A DNA stretch of 64,000 nucleotides, from NCBI GenBank assembly GCA_019426215.1, contig CM033399.1:24127022-24191021 (forward strand), in the 5' to 3' direction. Of the stretch, positions 23,914 to 35,534 are shown in pieces (the first letter of the stretch is position 1; every line of letters starts with the position of its first letter). The DNA comes from Buddleja alternifolia. Lineage: Eukaryota > Streptophyta > Magnoliopsida > Lamiales > Scrophulariaceae. The position numbers and the translations under genes were made by a program. The notes beneath the pieces were generated by a model. The model was not told where the DNA came from, did not search any database, and saw nothing but the letters and a program-made list of their open reading frames with translations.

Positions 23914-24347
23914 ATACTCCACTCCTCAAAATGGGCCTTGTCCTCAAGGCCCCAAGGTAAATATTTAAGCTGCTGGATATTGTAATGACTTTGGCTAAAC
24001 ACTTCATGATGATGTTGGTGCATGTGAGCCATATCGTCCCACGTGGCCTTTTCAATGGGTAAAGAGGACCACTTAATTAAAATCCCATCTACCCCTTTCT
24101 TCCAAACACACCTGTTCCCCAAAATAACTTTTGTAGTTAAAAGAATTTGCTCAGACGAAGTCAACAATGGCAGAGAAATTGGTTCTTCCGATGGTTCTCC
24201 GCCGCATAGACGGAGCAGAGAAATGTGTGGGTGAATCCGAGAATGCTCCGGCATCTCAAGTTTGTAGATGACATGTCCGATGCGACGGACACTGCAAAAA
24301 GGGTAGAAAAATATTTTCAAAAGCTGGTGAGATTTTTGGCGTTCCAC
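23829..24347 (-). pseudogene. C1 integrase C-terminus with chromodomain
   Basis: The ORF encodes the tail of a chromovirus integrase. VRRIGHVIYKLEMPEHSRIH is the GPY/F-like segment before the chromodomain. It is followed by PLLTSSEQILLTTKVILG and WKKGVDGILIKWSSLPIEKA, then TWDD, the chromodomain core with its aromatic residues. A basic tail (RAKRKAKQLGWARDYHM) follows. The reading frame ends at 23829, inside the 3' LTR. In full elements the chromodomain guides integration to chromatin. Here it is detached from the catalytic core, so a direct role is doubtful. The frame is open for 172 codons. Confidence 0.85.
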
Positions 24348-24479
24348 GGGCCAAACGTCGAGATATATAGCTTTCCCTTTTTTCCAGATTCGATTTTGCA
24401 GAATAGCGGCGGGTGGTCTCCATGGTGATTCACTATCAAGCTTCCCGATTCGCGTAATTATCTGAAACAGTCTATAGAA

Positions 24480-25052
24480 TCAATGGGACAGTTTGAGAGA
24501 GGAACGATTTTGAGGAACCAGTTGATAGTAAGCTTTCGAGGTCAAAAATATAAAATATCCCGGCTGAAATGCCAGATCAATCTTCGGTTTGTTTGTCTGT
24601 GTTTGATTTAAATTTCTGGTAGTTCGATGGTTGTCTTTGAGTTGAAGTTGAGTATGGAAGGTGGGGTGTAATATAGGTTGTTTAGGGACAAAGGGAGGTG
24701 GATACTCTAGATGAAAATACGGAATTTGAGGGATGTTGGTGACGCCTGTTGGTGAATTAGTGGGATAAGGATTTGGGTTAGTAGTTGGATTCATTTGGTG
24801 ATAAAATTCAGGCACGGTTGTCAATAGTTTGGAGGCTTGGTTCTGGAATTTGGCCGAGACTTGGGGTGGGTTTTGGGGAAGAATTTTTGTAAGTAAAGCC
24901 ACCAATGATTCATGGTGTTGTACAGCGATTTCATCTCTTCGTTTGTTGTCTGCTTCGCGTTGTTTCATAGCAAACTCGATGGCGTCGAGTGTATGTTGCA
25001 TTGCTCGGATTGTTGCAGCAAGATGGTAAACCTGTTCATCAAGTGGAGGCAT
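24480..25052 (-). pseudogene. gag: C1 gag N-terminal fragment
   Basis: 190 codons from ATG at 25050-25052 (MPPLDEQVYHLAATIRAMQ), 24 bp after the 5' LTR, to a stop at 24480. The first 75 residues form a coiled coil (DAIEFAMKQREADNKRRDEI). A Pro/Asn/Thr-rich segment follows. This is the variable N-terminus typical of chromovirus gag. The conserved capsid region is missing, cut by the large internal deletion that joins this to integrase. It resembles no other ORF in the window. The assignment to gag rests on position and composition. Confidence 0.65.
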
Positions 25053-25076
25053 AGTTCGGGAGAACGAGAGCACCAT

Positions 25077-25447
25077 TGATAAGGATCCCAAATATGAGTG
25101 AGGATCTAACACTCCAAAACTACAATACTAAAACTAAAACTAGACTTAACCTCTCCTCCTTTTCATTAATGGAACTTGCTGGAAATAAATACAAGAATGC
25201 AAACACCAGAAATCCTGAGAATGAGGAAACACTATCCTCACGTTAACCACTAACTAAGGAACTACTCCCACTAACTAAGAAAATACTCCCACTATAAGAC
25301 ACAATTTTGACTTAATCTAAACAATTGAAAACACATGCTGAAATTAAAATTAAACTTGGACTCTACATAAGATAATCTCTAGCCCAACCCAGTTGCTTGG
25401 CCTTTCTTTTGGCCCTCTCCATTTCAGTCGGCCCAAAAGGCATATCA
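25077..25447 (-). repeat. 5' LTR of C1
   Basis: Same boundaries as 23543-23913, 371 bp. By eye there are about ten substitutions between the two. Confidence 0.93.
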
Positions 25448-28400
25448 TCCATCAATCCCCATATAGTGCTTCAACCGTTGAGCGTTTGTCATGATGGTTT
25501 GTCCCGTATCTGTTGTGAGTTCAATGGCACCCGAGGGATATACGCGAGATATAAGAAATGGTCTCGACCGTCTTGACTTGAGCTTCCCGGGAAAGAGTAG
25601 AAGGCGAGAGTAGTATAGGAGAACCCTCTCGCCCACGTGAAACTCCCGGGGAAGAATGTGCTTGTCATGTCATGTTTTTATTTGTTCCTTATAAAGTTTG
25701 ACATCCTCATAAGCTTGGTGGCGCCATTCCTCGAGCTCATGCAATTGGAGCAATCGATTTGTACCTACAAGTGTAGAGTCAAAATTTAGAAATTTAATAG
25801 CCCAAAAGGCACGATGCTCAAGCTCAATTGGTAGGTGACATGCTTTTCCAAAAATGAGGCGATACGGGGACATGCCAATCGGGGTTTTAAACGCGGTCCT
25901 ATAAGCCCATAAGGCATCATCTTGCTTTAGAGACCAATCCTTTCTAGATGCATTGACCATTTTTTCAAGAATGCGTTTAATCTCCCTATTAAACACCCTC
26001 CACTTGCCCACTCGTTTGAGGGTGGTAAGGGGATGAAATTTTATGCCTTACCCCATACTTATTCAATAAGTGTTCGAATTGCTTGTTGCAAAAATGGAAT
26101 GGGTGACCCCGTCACTAACGATAGCTCTAGGGGTTCCAAAACGAGTGAAAATTCTTTTCCTTAAAAATCGAGTAACCACCCGAGCGTCGTTAGTGGGCAA
26201 AGCCTCGGCTTCAACCCATTGTGAGGCGTAGTCAACCACAACAAGAATATACTTATTAGAACAAGAATTAGGAAAAGGTCCCATGAAATCAATACCCCAA
26301 ACATCAAATAATTCACACTCAAGCATGCTATTCAAGGGCATTTCATGTCTTTTAGAGATATTACCCGTTCATTGACACCTATCACAAGATCGGACATACA
26401 AAAATGCATCTTTAGAGAGTGTGGACCAAAAGAAACCTGATTGAAGCACCTTAGCCACTGTTTTAGAAGGCCCAAAATGGCCACCTACCGACATGTCATG
26501 GCAATGAGCTAAATCGATGCTATCTTCTCCTCGGGGACACATCTTCGAATGAGGTCATCTGCACAAATCTTAAATAGATATGATCCGTCCCACAAATATT
26601 GCTTCACATCAAATAAGAATTTTTTCTTTTGATGGAAAGTAATATCCGGGGGAAGAACTCCCTTGACAAGATAATTAGCAAAATTTGCATACCAAGGAGT
26701 TGGGTCATCACATATAGCAAATAAGTGTTCATCGAGAAACTCTTCCCTAATTGGTGTATCATGCAAGTGTTCAGGACTCGGGGCCTCTATCCTAGACAAA
26801 TGATCGGCGGCTACATTCTCTACTCCTTTCTTATCTTTGATTTCGAGGTCAAATTCTTGAAGTAGTAGAATCCACCTAAGGAGTCTAGGTTTAGCATTCT
26901 TTTTGGTAAGAAAGTACTTTAGTGCGGAGTGATCGGTGTACACAATTACTTTGTTCAAAACGAGATAGGCATGGAATTTGTCAAACGTAAATACTATAGC
27001 TAGTGACTCTTTTTCCGTGGTTGCATAATTCAATTGTGCATCATTTAGAGTCTTACTAGCATAATAGATGGCTCGAAATACCTTTTCCTTTCATTGACCA
27101 AGTACCGCACCAACCGCGGTGTCACTTTCATAACACATCAACTCGAAGGGCAAGCTCCAATCGGGAGGTGCCATGATGAGGGCGGATATCAACCGCTCCT
27201 TCAAAGTGAGAAATGCCTGCATACAAGTAGAATCAAAATCAAACGGTGCATCTTTAACAAGCAAGTTAGACAATGGTTTTGCAATTTTAGAAAAATTTGA
27301 GATAAACCGCCTATAGAAACCGGCATGCCCAAGGAAACTCCGATGTAGGAGGGGGAAGTTTCTCAATGACCTCAATCTTGGCTTGGTCCACCTCAATCCC
27401 TCTATAAGAGACTTTGTGACCAAGCACAATCCCTTCCCAGACCATGAAATGGCACTTTTCCCAATTTAAAACAAGAATGGTTTCCTCACAACGTTTTAAA
27501 ACACGAGTCAAATGATCTAGAAATGTATCAAAAAATGTTCCAAAAGTAGAAAAATCGTCCATAAAAATCTCAAGGAACTCCTCAACTATGTCATGGAAAA
27601 TTGCCATCATGCACCTTTGAAAGGTGGTCGGGGCATCGCACAATCTAAAAGGCATCCTTCTATAAGCAAATGTGTCATAGGGACAAGTGAAATTGGTTTT
27701 CTCTTGGTCCTCGGGGTCTATGGCAATTTGATTATAGTCGGAGTATCCATCTAGAAAATAATAAAAATCGTGTCCGGCTAACCTTTCGAGCATTTGGTCA
27801 ATGAAAGAGAGGGGAAAGTGGTCCTTACAGGTGGCGTCATTTAACTAATGATAATCTATGCACACTCGCCACCCGGTAAGCATACGTGTAAGAATCAATT
27901 CATTGTTTGCATTCTTAATCACAGTTATGCCCCCTTTCTTTGGAACAACATGAGTAGGACTTATCCATGCACTATTAAAGATAGGGTAGAATATACTGCG
28001 TCGAGTAACTTAATAACCTCTTTGTTGACTACCTCATGTATTTGTGGGTTAGACCTCGTTTGTGGTTGACGTGTAGGCTTGGCGTAGTCCTCCATGAGTA
28101 TTTTGTGCATGCATGTAGCCGGGCTAATGCCTTTAATGTCCGCAATTGTCCACCCGAAAGCTTTCATGTTGGCCCTAAACACCCCCATGAGTTGTTCCTC
28201 TTGTTCCCCTGTCAAAGTAGATGAGACAATTAAGGGCAATGTTTTATTATCATTTAAGAAAACATATTTCAAGTGCAAAGGAAACGGTTTAAGCTCAAGG
28301 GTAGGGGCCTCTTCAATGGAAGGGCGAGGAGGAGCCGAGAATGATCTCTCTAGCTTTTCCACCCTCATGACACGATAAGGAGGGGGCTGCTCTAAGCTAA

Positions 28401-29284
28401 GCACAGTTGCCAAGTGCCCCTCACTTGCCGAATCAACATCCATGGATTGAAAAAGGCACGTCTCGAGTGGGTCATCTACCATGTGTGCCTGAAAAGTCTC
28501 ACTAATCAAAGAGTCAAAGGTATCAACACGTAAACAAGAGTCATAATCAAGTGGATGCTTGAGAACTTTATAAACATTAAACGTGACCTTTTCATCTCCC
28601 ACATTTAAGGTTAACTTACCATTGGCAATGTCAATTACCGCCTTACCAGTGGCTAGGAACGGTCTTCCTATGATCAAGGGCATCTCAACATCTTCCTCCA
28701 TATCAAGGACCACGAAGTCGACCGGAAAATATAATTTGTTGACTTGGACAATAACATCTTCTATTATCCCCTTCGGCCTCTTGATTGATCTATCGGCAAG
28801 TTGGAGGCTCATTGATGTCGGCTTGGGATTGCCTAGGCCTAAATTCTTAAAAAGAGAATACGGGAAGAGATTGATACTAGCGCCCGAGTCACATTGAACC
28901 TTCTCGAATGATAAAGGCCCAATGGTGCACGGAATTGTGAGACTCCCGGGATCTTGAAGCTTTGTTGGCAATTTGTCGAGTAAGACAGCGGAGCATTCCT
29001 CGGTAAGACAAATAGTTTCATTTTCCTCCCACTTTTGCTTGTTGATAGAATATCCTTGAAGAACTTAACATAGTTTGGCATTTGCAAAGTAGCGTCCACA
29101 AAAGGAATATTTATCCTCACCTCACGAAGAATAGACAAAAATACGGAGGAAACTCGGGTCCATCTCCTTTTTTTTCTTCTTCTGTGCATTTGGGAAGGGA
29201 AGACGAATCTCAATGGGAGGAGGAGGCATTGGAATCGAAGGATTAGGGTCGGGAGAAAAACAAAAGGTGGCACCTGGGAGTTGA

Positions 29285-29492
29285 TATCGGCGCTTGGGCG
29301 CGGCATGGTCGACTCCTTGGTGCCGTCAAGATGGCGCTCAGGCGCGGATATGCAAACCGATTCTTTCTACTATGTCATGTCTGGCGCCTGGGCGACATCT
29401 GATCCACGCCTAGGTGCGGATGTGCGTAACAAATTGTCAGTGCTGAGTGTCACTGGGGCCTGGGCGTGAGGAACTTCGCGCTCGGGCGCGGA
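29285..29492. repeat. GCGCC word cluster in G1 gag end
   Basis: About seven copies of the same near-palindromic word seen at 22957-23285 and in the LTRs (GGCGCTTGGGCGCGG, GGCGCCTGGGCG, CGCGCTCGGGCGCGG). Here they lie in the reading frame at the end of gag and just beyond. Confidence 0.8.
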
Positions 29493-30853
29493 CATGCAAA
29501 CAGGATCACTTTCAACATGTTTCCTACTTCTCAAAGCAATAGCATGGCATTGTTCTTTTAGATTCTTTTCCATGTCACTTGGTAGAGTCCCCGGGGCTCT
29601 CCCACTTATCGCAGAGAATATTTGACCCATTTGTGTCCTCATATCCTTCATCTTCATGAACATATCCTTCATTATATTTCGGAGTTCATTGATCGACGTA
29701 TCCGATTTCCTTATATGATCATCAAGTCGCTCGTCGATTGTGGGAGGTCGTACTTGCCCTTGCCCTTGTACATGGAGATTTCCTTGTCTCGGAGGTGGGT
29801 TGTTGAGAGGAGGCCTCGGAGGTTGGTAAATGCCCGGTTGTGCGTTTTGTGCGAGGTTTGGTCTCTTTGGGAAGTTTTTGGGTACGTGAAAGTTCAACCA
29901 TTGTCGATTATGATTCCCAACTAAATTTACATCTACAACCTCCGATTTCGGGGCAACCACTTCCTTTAGTTCTTGAACACAAGCAACCCTTCGATTTGGT
30001 GGAAGAAGCTCATCATCATCTTTGGGGTAGAGTTCATCCTCCCTAGCCATATGCTCAAGCTTAATCCACATGGTCCTACTATCAAGACCCAAGAGGTCAC
30101 CACCGGCTCCCGCAATGAGTTGGTGTCGAATCTGAGATCGGACTCCATTATAGAAATGTTGCACTTGCTCGTCTCGTGTATAATTGTGATCGGGGCACTT
30201 CAGTAGCATACTCTTGTACATTGCCCATGCGGATGTTAAAGACTTGTTCCTTGTCTCTTTGAACCCCTTGATCTCACTTCTAAGCTCATTGATTTTTGAT
30301 GGAGGCAAGAATTTGTTGAGAAACTCATCGACTAGATCATCCCATGTTCCAATTGATTGTGGGGGCAACGACTTGTACCAAAGCGTCGCCTCATCCTTCA
30401 AGGAGAAATGAAATAATCGGAGGCGGATGGCATCAAGATCTCGTAGGTCGAATTGCATAGTAGAGATCACATTCTCAGAGTGATCTAAGTGGTCATGAGG
30501 TGAGTCTCTCGAGTCACCATAAAACAGCTCCGCTTGAACCATCCTGAACATATGAGAAGAAATGTGGAAATGTGGAGAAGCAAAGTCCGAGAAGATAACG
30601 GGTCCCAGTGTAGTGTGTACCCGGAGTGGTTGATTACCACAAATCGATGGAGGAGGTGGGGGAGTGCCGGTTGCATAGCTTGGAGTATATTTTCCAACCA
30701 TTTCCTATTTCCTGGGAGATTCATATCGGGAAAGTTCCCATTCGGATATGGATTGAAGTTGTGGGCCATTTCTCGAGTTCGTCTACTAGCTCGAAGAACA
30801 CACTCTATTTTGGGCTCAAAATCGTATAGGGGCTCGTTGGATGAGCGAGTCAT
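29370..30853 (-). pseudogene. gag: G1 gypsy gag
   Basis: The ATG at 30851-30853 (MTRSSNEPLYDFEPKIE) fits an Athila-type gag start, about 140 bp after the primer site. The frame shifts near 30700 into the 443-codon ORF. That ORF holds the retrotransposon gag core: MQFDLRDLDAIRLRLFHFSL, ATLWYKSLPPQSIGTWDDLV, EFLNKFLPPSKINELRSEI and FYNGVRSQIRHQLIAGAGG. A Pro-rich stretch follows, then a region made of GCGCC-motif codons (RTSAPRRGSDVAQAPD). There is no CCHC zinc knuckle, as is common in Athila. It ends at TAG 29370, and downstream homology continues toward protease. Confidence 0.87.
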
Positions 30854-30992
30854 GCACCACAAACCAAACCTATCAATTTAGCAAAAGAAATAAAAATTAG
30901 ACTAATACTAAAATAAAAGAAAAGCAAGAAGTAAACGAAAAACTAAGAATTATGAAAACGTAAACGAAAATCAAAAAATAAAAATAAACAAG

Positions 30993-31010
30993 TCCCCAGC
31001 AACGGCGCCA
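30993..31010 (-). other. Primer binding site of G1
   Basis: TGGCGCCGTTGCTGGGGA on the minus strand, six bases from the 5' LTR. It is close to the tRNA-Asp site used by Athila-like elements. Confidence 0.88.
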
Positions 31011-31016
31011 AAAACT

Positions 31017-32342
31017 TGACACGCTAGAATCTAACGTGCTTTTATAGCAAGTGCACTAGTCGTGCGTAGTAATAAAAGTGGACTAAAAGTCCGGGTTGTT
31101 GAACCACGGAGACTTGGATTTTAGTTTATGATTGACAATTAAAGGAAAGCAACAATTCACGGTAAACAAGGGTAAAACAATTAAGTAAACAAAGAACAAG
31201 CGTAAGAACAAGCAATGGATTGAAACTCAAGTGTGAAAATAGACTAAGGCACATGCAAGACTTGATTTGATCCTAGTTTCTATGGTGAAAACTCCTAAGG
31301 TAAAAAATAACCGATGTCTCGTTATAGATTCCTATACTTAAATGGCGGTTTCCTAAGTATGTCTACCCGGAAATCTAACCTCTAAGTATGCATTAAAGAG
31401 CTAGAGTTTACTCGATTAGAATCGAACAACTTCACCCGGGAGTCTTTACCTATGTCTAGGGCAACTCCTATTTGGTTCGGTGATGTTATAAATCCCTTGC
31501 ACCCTAATTTAAATCTTTCTCAAAACGCTAAACTAGGCAATAAATCATACATATGGTGATCAATCACATGTAACAAACATAAGAACAAATTCATAGCACA
31601 TAGCAACATAGGGATTAATTTAACGATTATCAACAATACGAAGAAGTCACAAATCAATTCTTACAAGGCTCTAGCCATATGAATTTAGCCCATAACCATC
31701 GGCATAGAAGAATTCAACATATTCATATACATAAGTGTAAACACAAAAAGGTGAAATGGTGATGGATCCTCGATTGGAGCTTCAATCCTTAGCTCCTATC
31801 TCTTTCTTGCTCTTCAAAGTAGATGAAATGATGGCTCAAAACACAGAAAATGCCTCCACAAACCCAGATTTCGAACCCTTGAAATGAGCTAAAAAAATTA
31901 GCTTTATAGACTCCAAAAAACAGTTACAGAGGCGCCCAAGCGCGGGTGTATCGGAGCCTAGGCGCCGCCTACGTGGCAAACGTTTCTTGGGGGAAAAGTC
32001 GAACGGTGCCCAGATGCAAGACCACTGAAGCTCAGGAGCTGAAGTTACGGCGCCTAGGCACGGGTAATGTGGCGCCTGGGCACCGTACTGCGTGGCCTGC
32101 TGTGCTCTATCTTCTGCAGGCGCCCAGGCGTGGCTAAACTGGCGCCTGGGCGCGTATCTGCAAAGCACCCACCTGGACTTCATTTGATACGCTATCTTTT
32201 ACCCTTTCTTCGTGTGCTCTCATTTATCACCTGTAATCACTTAACACCCCAATTAAACGCAAATGTAACATGATTTAGGCAATAATTGAATCCAAAGCAT
32301 GAGCATCACGGGTTGAGAAATACGTAAAAACGCCTCTTATCA
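31017..32342 (-). repeat. 5' LTR of G1
   Basis: 1,326 bp, TGACACGC...CTTATCA on +, paired with 61-1428. The block at 31930-32155 holds GCGCCTAGGCGC-like words. The outer terminus shares TGATAAGAGGCG with L-B, so L-A, L-B and G1 belong to one LTR family. Confidence 0.92.
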
Positions 32343-34048
32343 ATTGCCAAAGCCAAGCTACAGACCTTTCTCACCAGATATTCATACTACTTCGCTGATG
32401 AAGTTGCTGCATTCTGGAAAACTGCAAAGCTTTCAGAACACAAGAACTCTATATCTTGCTCTTTTTCCTTTTTGAAGAAAAGTTTTGTTCGGACGTTTAT
32501 TCTATCAGCAGAGTCCATAGCCAAGAACTTCAAATTGCCAAATCAGAGTGAGGCTTTGGAGTATATCTATGCAAGTTAGATTGAGGAAGCTTGGGCAAAG
32601 ATTCGTTACTATGACGCCGCGGAATACAAGCCCAACCTTGATAAGAAGGATATTCTGCCTAAGTACCGTTTGATGGCAGACTTTTGTAGTAAATTTATCG
32701 AGTGCAGAGTGGGAACGTTCAACAAGGTCAGCCCACTGCAATTTCAAATGATGACCACCATACTCATGGACATCAAATTAAACTGGAGTGAGTATGTGTT
32801 CAGAAGTTTTAGGGATTATTTGGACACCATCAACAAGCCCTATGGCGTAGTTCTGAGTGATCTGCTATACAGAGCATATTGCGTTAATTTTGTTGGTCAA
32901 CCTTGGGTCAAGGCTAAATTTTTGGGGAATAGGATCGTGACCAATCTCCTCAACCCACCAAAAGTTGGTGGAGTGGCAAAGCCTTTATCTTAGCACCAAG
33001 TTGTGTGTAAAGCATCAGATGAAAAAGCTGAGGGTCCTGCTCCAGACGAAGCTGTGAGGCGTCCAACTGAGCAAAAGAATAGGGCTCCTAGAAAGCCCAA
33101 GGCTGCTAAAGCTCCATCTCCTCCCAAGGATGATGATGACAAAGAAGAAACTAATGAGGACGTGGAAGACAAAGTTCCACTAATCAAGAGGCAGAAGTTG
33201 GTCTCAATAATTAAAAAAAATAACTTTGAAGAAGAGCCAACTATTCCTAACGCTCCTGGCAAAGCATTCAAGCCTATAGAAAGAGTCAATGTTAAGAAAA
33301 TATTCAAGAGAGCCAGAGGCTCAAGCAAGCGTCAATCAGTTCCAGTTCTAGCAGAGCCTGAGACTATTGAACCAAGCGTTTAAGTTCCAGAAATAATTGT
33401 TGTTGAGACTAGTTCTCAAGGTAAGTTTATTTCTTCCCACGGCATTTCTTTTCCTATATCTGTAGAAGATCCTGCTCTTATAGAGTTGTGCTACAACTCT
33501 TGTTCCAGCTGCTATTGAAGCACCAATTGATGTCCATCTGGATGTTAATTTGGAGAAAGTGGTCGACATTGCCAAAGAAGTTGCAGTAGAGGCGCTCTCT
33601 GAAACTCATAGTGTCGTTTTGGATACTGAGAGACCTATCACAGAAGGGGCCCAAACACCACTTATCTCAGACGGTACAGTCGAGGCACACTTACTTAAGA
33701 CGAATGTTGCTAAAGGCGCTACACAACCTAGGCATTTCTTCAAGCTGAATTCATTAAAGACTATTGATCATCGATCAATATATGCCACCAGTTGTGGAAG
33801 ACGACTTTATTCCCGCATGATACAATGGAGAAATATACATCATTGTGGAGAATGAACTTGCCATGATGGTAGAGCGTGACCATCTACTTTATCAGATGAT
33901 ATACAGCTCAGAATTGACTGACGTTTAGCGCGCCTATTATTTAGTCATTGCCAACTGTGAGGACATCACTCAAGTGCCTGCTTCTGTTGCTATTTATAAG
34001 AAGCGAATAGGCCAAAGAACTCACCTTTCTAATGTAGAGTTGGCATAT

Positions 34049-35534
34049 TGATAAGTGCAATATTTATATATTTTATTTCCTCTATCTTTAGCATTTTATT
34101 GTGATTATATGGCCATTGGAACTGATTTTATCTCATTTGGTGATTTGGGCAAGATTTGAAGTGCAAAATTTCAATTTCAATCAAAATGGCAGATTTGGCG
34201 ATGTTTCGAAAATACTGATATATCTGGAGATGCAGACATTAGTTTCTATTGAATTTTATCTAGTTGGAAAGCTAAGATAAAGGCCTATATTTCTTATGAA
34301 GAAGTCCAGACCCAGTTCGGAAGTTAAAGGGCTCGAAAGTGTTGAAGAATTTAAAGAAGAATTCTGTTCTGGACTGGACTGGAATGCGCAGATTTGGTGA
34401 AAAATTCATAACTAGAGTTATGTGTCTTCGATTCAATCAAGCCCAGTTGGAAATGAAAGCTAACACATAAAGCTACAAATTTCTAGAAGGAGTCAAAGTC
34501 AGATTTGATGAAGTAGAGGCGACAAATCAGAGTGTAAAGGGAAGAATATATTCTCCATGCTTTGATGTTAAAGAGAAGAATATATTCTCCATGCTTTGAT
34601 GTTAAAGGGAAGAATATATTCTCCATGTCTTGATAAAGGAAGAGAGAATATACTCTCTCCATGATTATGTCATCTTTTCATTGCCTATATATATGTCTTG
34701 CAAGAGTTGAAAAAATAAATAGAAGAAGAAAAAAACAAGGAGAAGAGAGTTAGAAAAATAGTATTTTTCAAGTTTTATGCTTACAATTATTATTAGCTAA
34801 GTTTTTATTTCGATTCAAGAGAATTCCAATTAATTCAAACATTGTGAGACACGAAGCTTTTATTTTAATCTATTCACGGTTTGATTATCTTTTGTTTCTT
34901 GATTTCAATTCTTACAATTGTGTATATGATTATCGAAGATGCATATTAGTTGATTATATATGTCAATTGTTTGCTAACAAATCTTCATAATCCGTAATTG
35001 TTATGTTTGATTTGTGCATGTAGCAATTAGGTTTTCATGATTAGGTTCCCAATTTTCGTTGATAACCTAAGGTAAACATTGGAGTAAATTAAATAGTTGG
35101 CGCTTGCTTAAACTATTGTTTATCCTTAGTCGCTTCTAATTCGTTATGCTGTTATTAATTTGATTAGGATTGCTTAATACCGAATCAGTTAATAATAAGA
35201 ATTTAATCGGGTGCTGGGCTTTGATTAATGATATAAGGAAGATTATAGGGATCTAGATAGCTGGTTATTTAGATTCTTGGCTAAGTAGTCAATGAGTGAA
35301 TAGTAATTTAGGTGTCTATGATCAATGTGTGAATTAAAGGTTGAATTTCTCTTGAATCGTATTTTCCATTAATTGAATTTTCAAGCATTTATTTTCTACA
35401 ATTTTAGTTAATTAAATCTTCAAAACCCCCTTTCTTATTTGATCAATCAGTCTCTAGGGTTCGACCTGGACTTACGAGTACTACAGATTCTTGTGAGAAC
35501 AATAATTATATTTTGGTGCATTCGACATGTACCA
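34049..35534 (+). mobile_element. L-C: solo LTR in S4 ORF3
   Basis: 1,486 bp, TGATAAGTGCAATA...CGACATGTACCA, flanked by CATAT at 34044-34048 and 35535-35539. Removing it rejoins the ORF3 frame (VELAY then FLDMGRNKP). The end block GGGTTCGACCTGGACTTACG resembles Tat/Athila-type gypsy LTR ends. The strand is not certain. It is not the same family as L-A and L-B. Confidence 0.85.
34534..34632 (+). repeat. Tandem repeat in L-C
   Basis: Three adjacent copies of a unit of about 34 bp (GTTAAAGGGAAGAATATATT then CTCCATGCTTTGAT) plus a degenerate fourth up to about 34665. Each copy contains the self-complementary core GAATATATTC. Confidence 0.85.

Larger units (their letters stand above)
23543..25447 (-). 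mobile_element. C1: internally deleted chromovirus (gypsy)
   Basis: Two 371-bp LTRs (23543-23913 and 25077-25447) surround only about 1.16 kb of internal sequence. The target duplication TCCAT is at 23538-23542 and 25448-25452. Inside are a gag start and, directly after it, the end of integrase with a chromodomain. Protease, reverse transcriptase, RNase H and most of integrase are absent. A purine tract GAGGAGTGGAGTAT on the minus strand precedes the 3' LTR. The piece next to the 5' LTR, TGGTGCTCTCG, is the likely primer site. I count about ten LTR differences. It must have moved with proteins from a full element. Confidence 0.9.
23496..29306 (-). pseudogene. pol: G1 gypsy pol (PR-RT-RH-IN)
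   Basis: Order on the minus strand: linker homologous to the gag-pro junction (28839-29306); aspartic protease with QCDSGASINLFPYSLF near 28885; reverse transcriptase with LDGYSDYNQIAIDPEDQEKT and FMDDFS near 27560; RNase H (27091-27429 and 26509-27033, [11 protein letters not shown]); integrase with [23 protein letters not shown] and VSDG at 26063-26341; and integrase C-terminus at 25445-26011. Breaks include a frameshift near 27965, a nonsense codon near 27846, a frameshift near 27095 and several stops or shifts in integrase. C1 inserted at 23543 splits the last codons. The frame resumes at 23537 and ends at TGA 23496-23498. Confidence 0.9.
61..32342 (-). mobile_element. G1: Athila-type Ty3/gypsy retrotransposon
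   Basis: This is a full-length but decayed element read on the minus strand. The 5' LTR is at 31017-32342 and the 3' LTR at 61-1428. The primer site is at 30993-31010. Gag, pol and a 3' accessory ORF follow in order, and the PPT is at 1429-1442. A 5-bp target duplication ATTGC flanks it at 56-60 and 32343-32347. The FMDD reverse transcriptase, the TGGCGCCGTTGC primer site (the tRNA-Asp type known for Athila) and the extra ORF after pol all point to the Athila lineage. After removing S1 (2061-19882) and C1 (23543-25447) the element is about 12.5 kb. The LTR copies differ by many substitutions and several indels, so it is old. Every coding region is broken. Confidence 0.92.
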
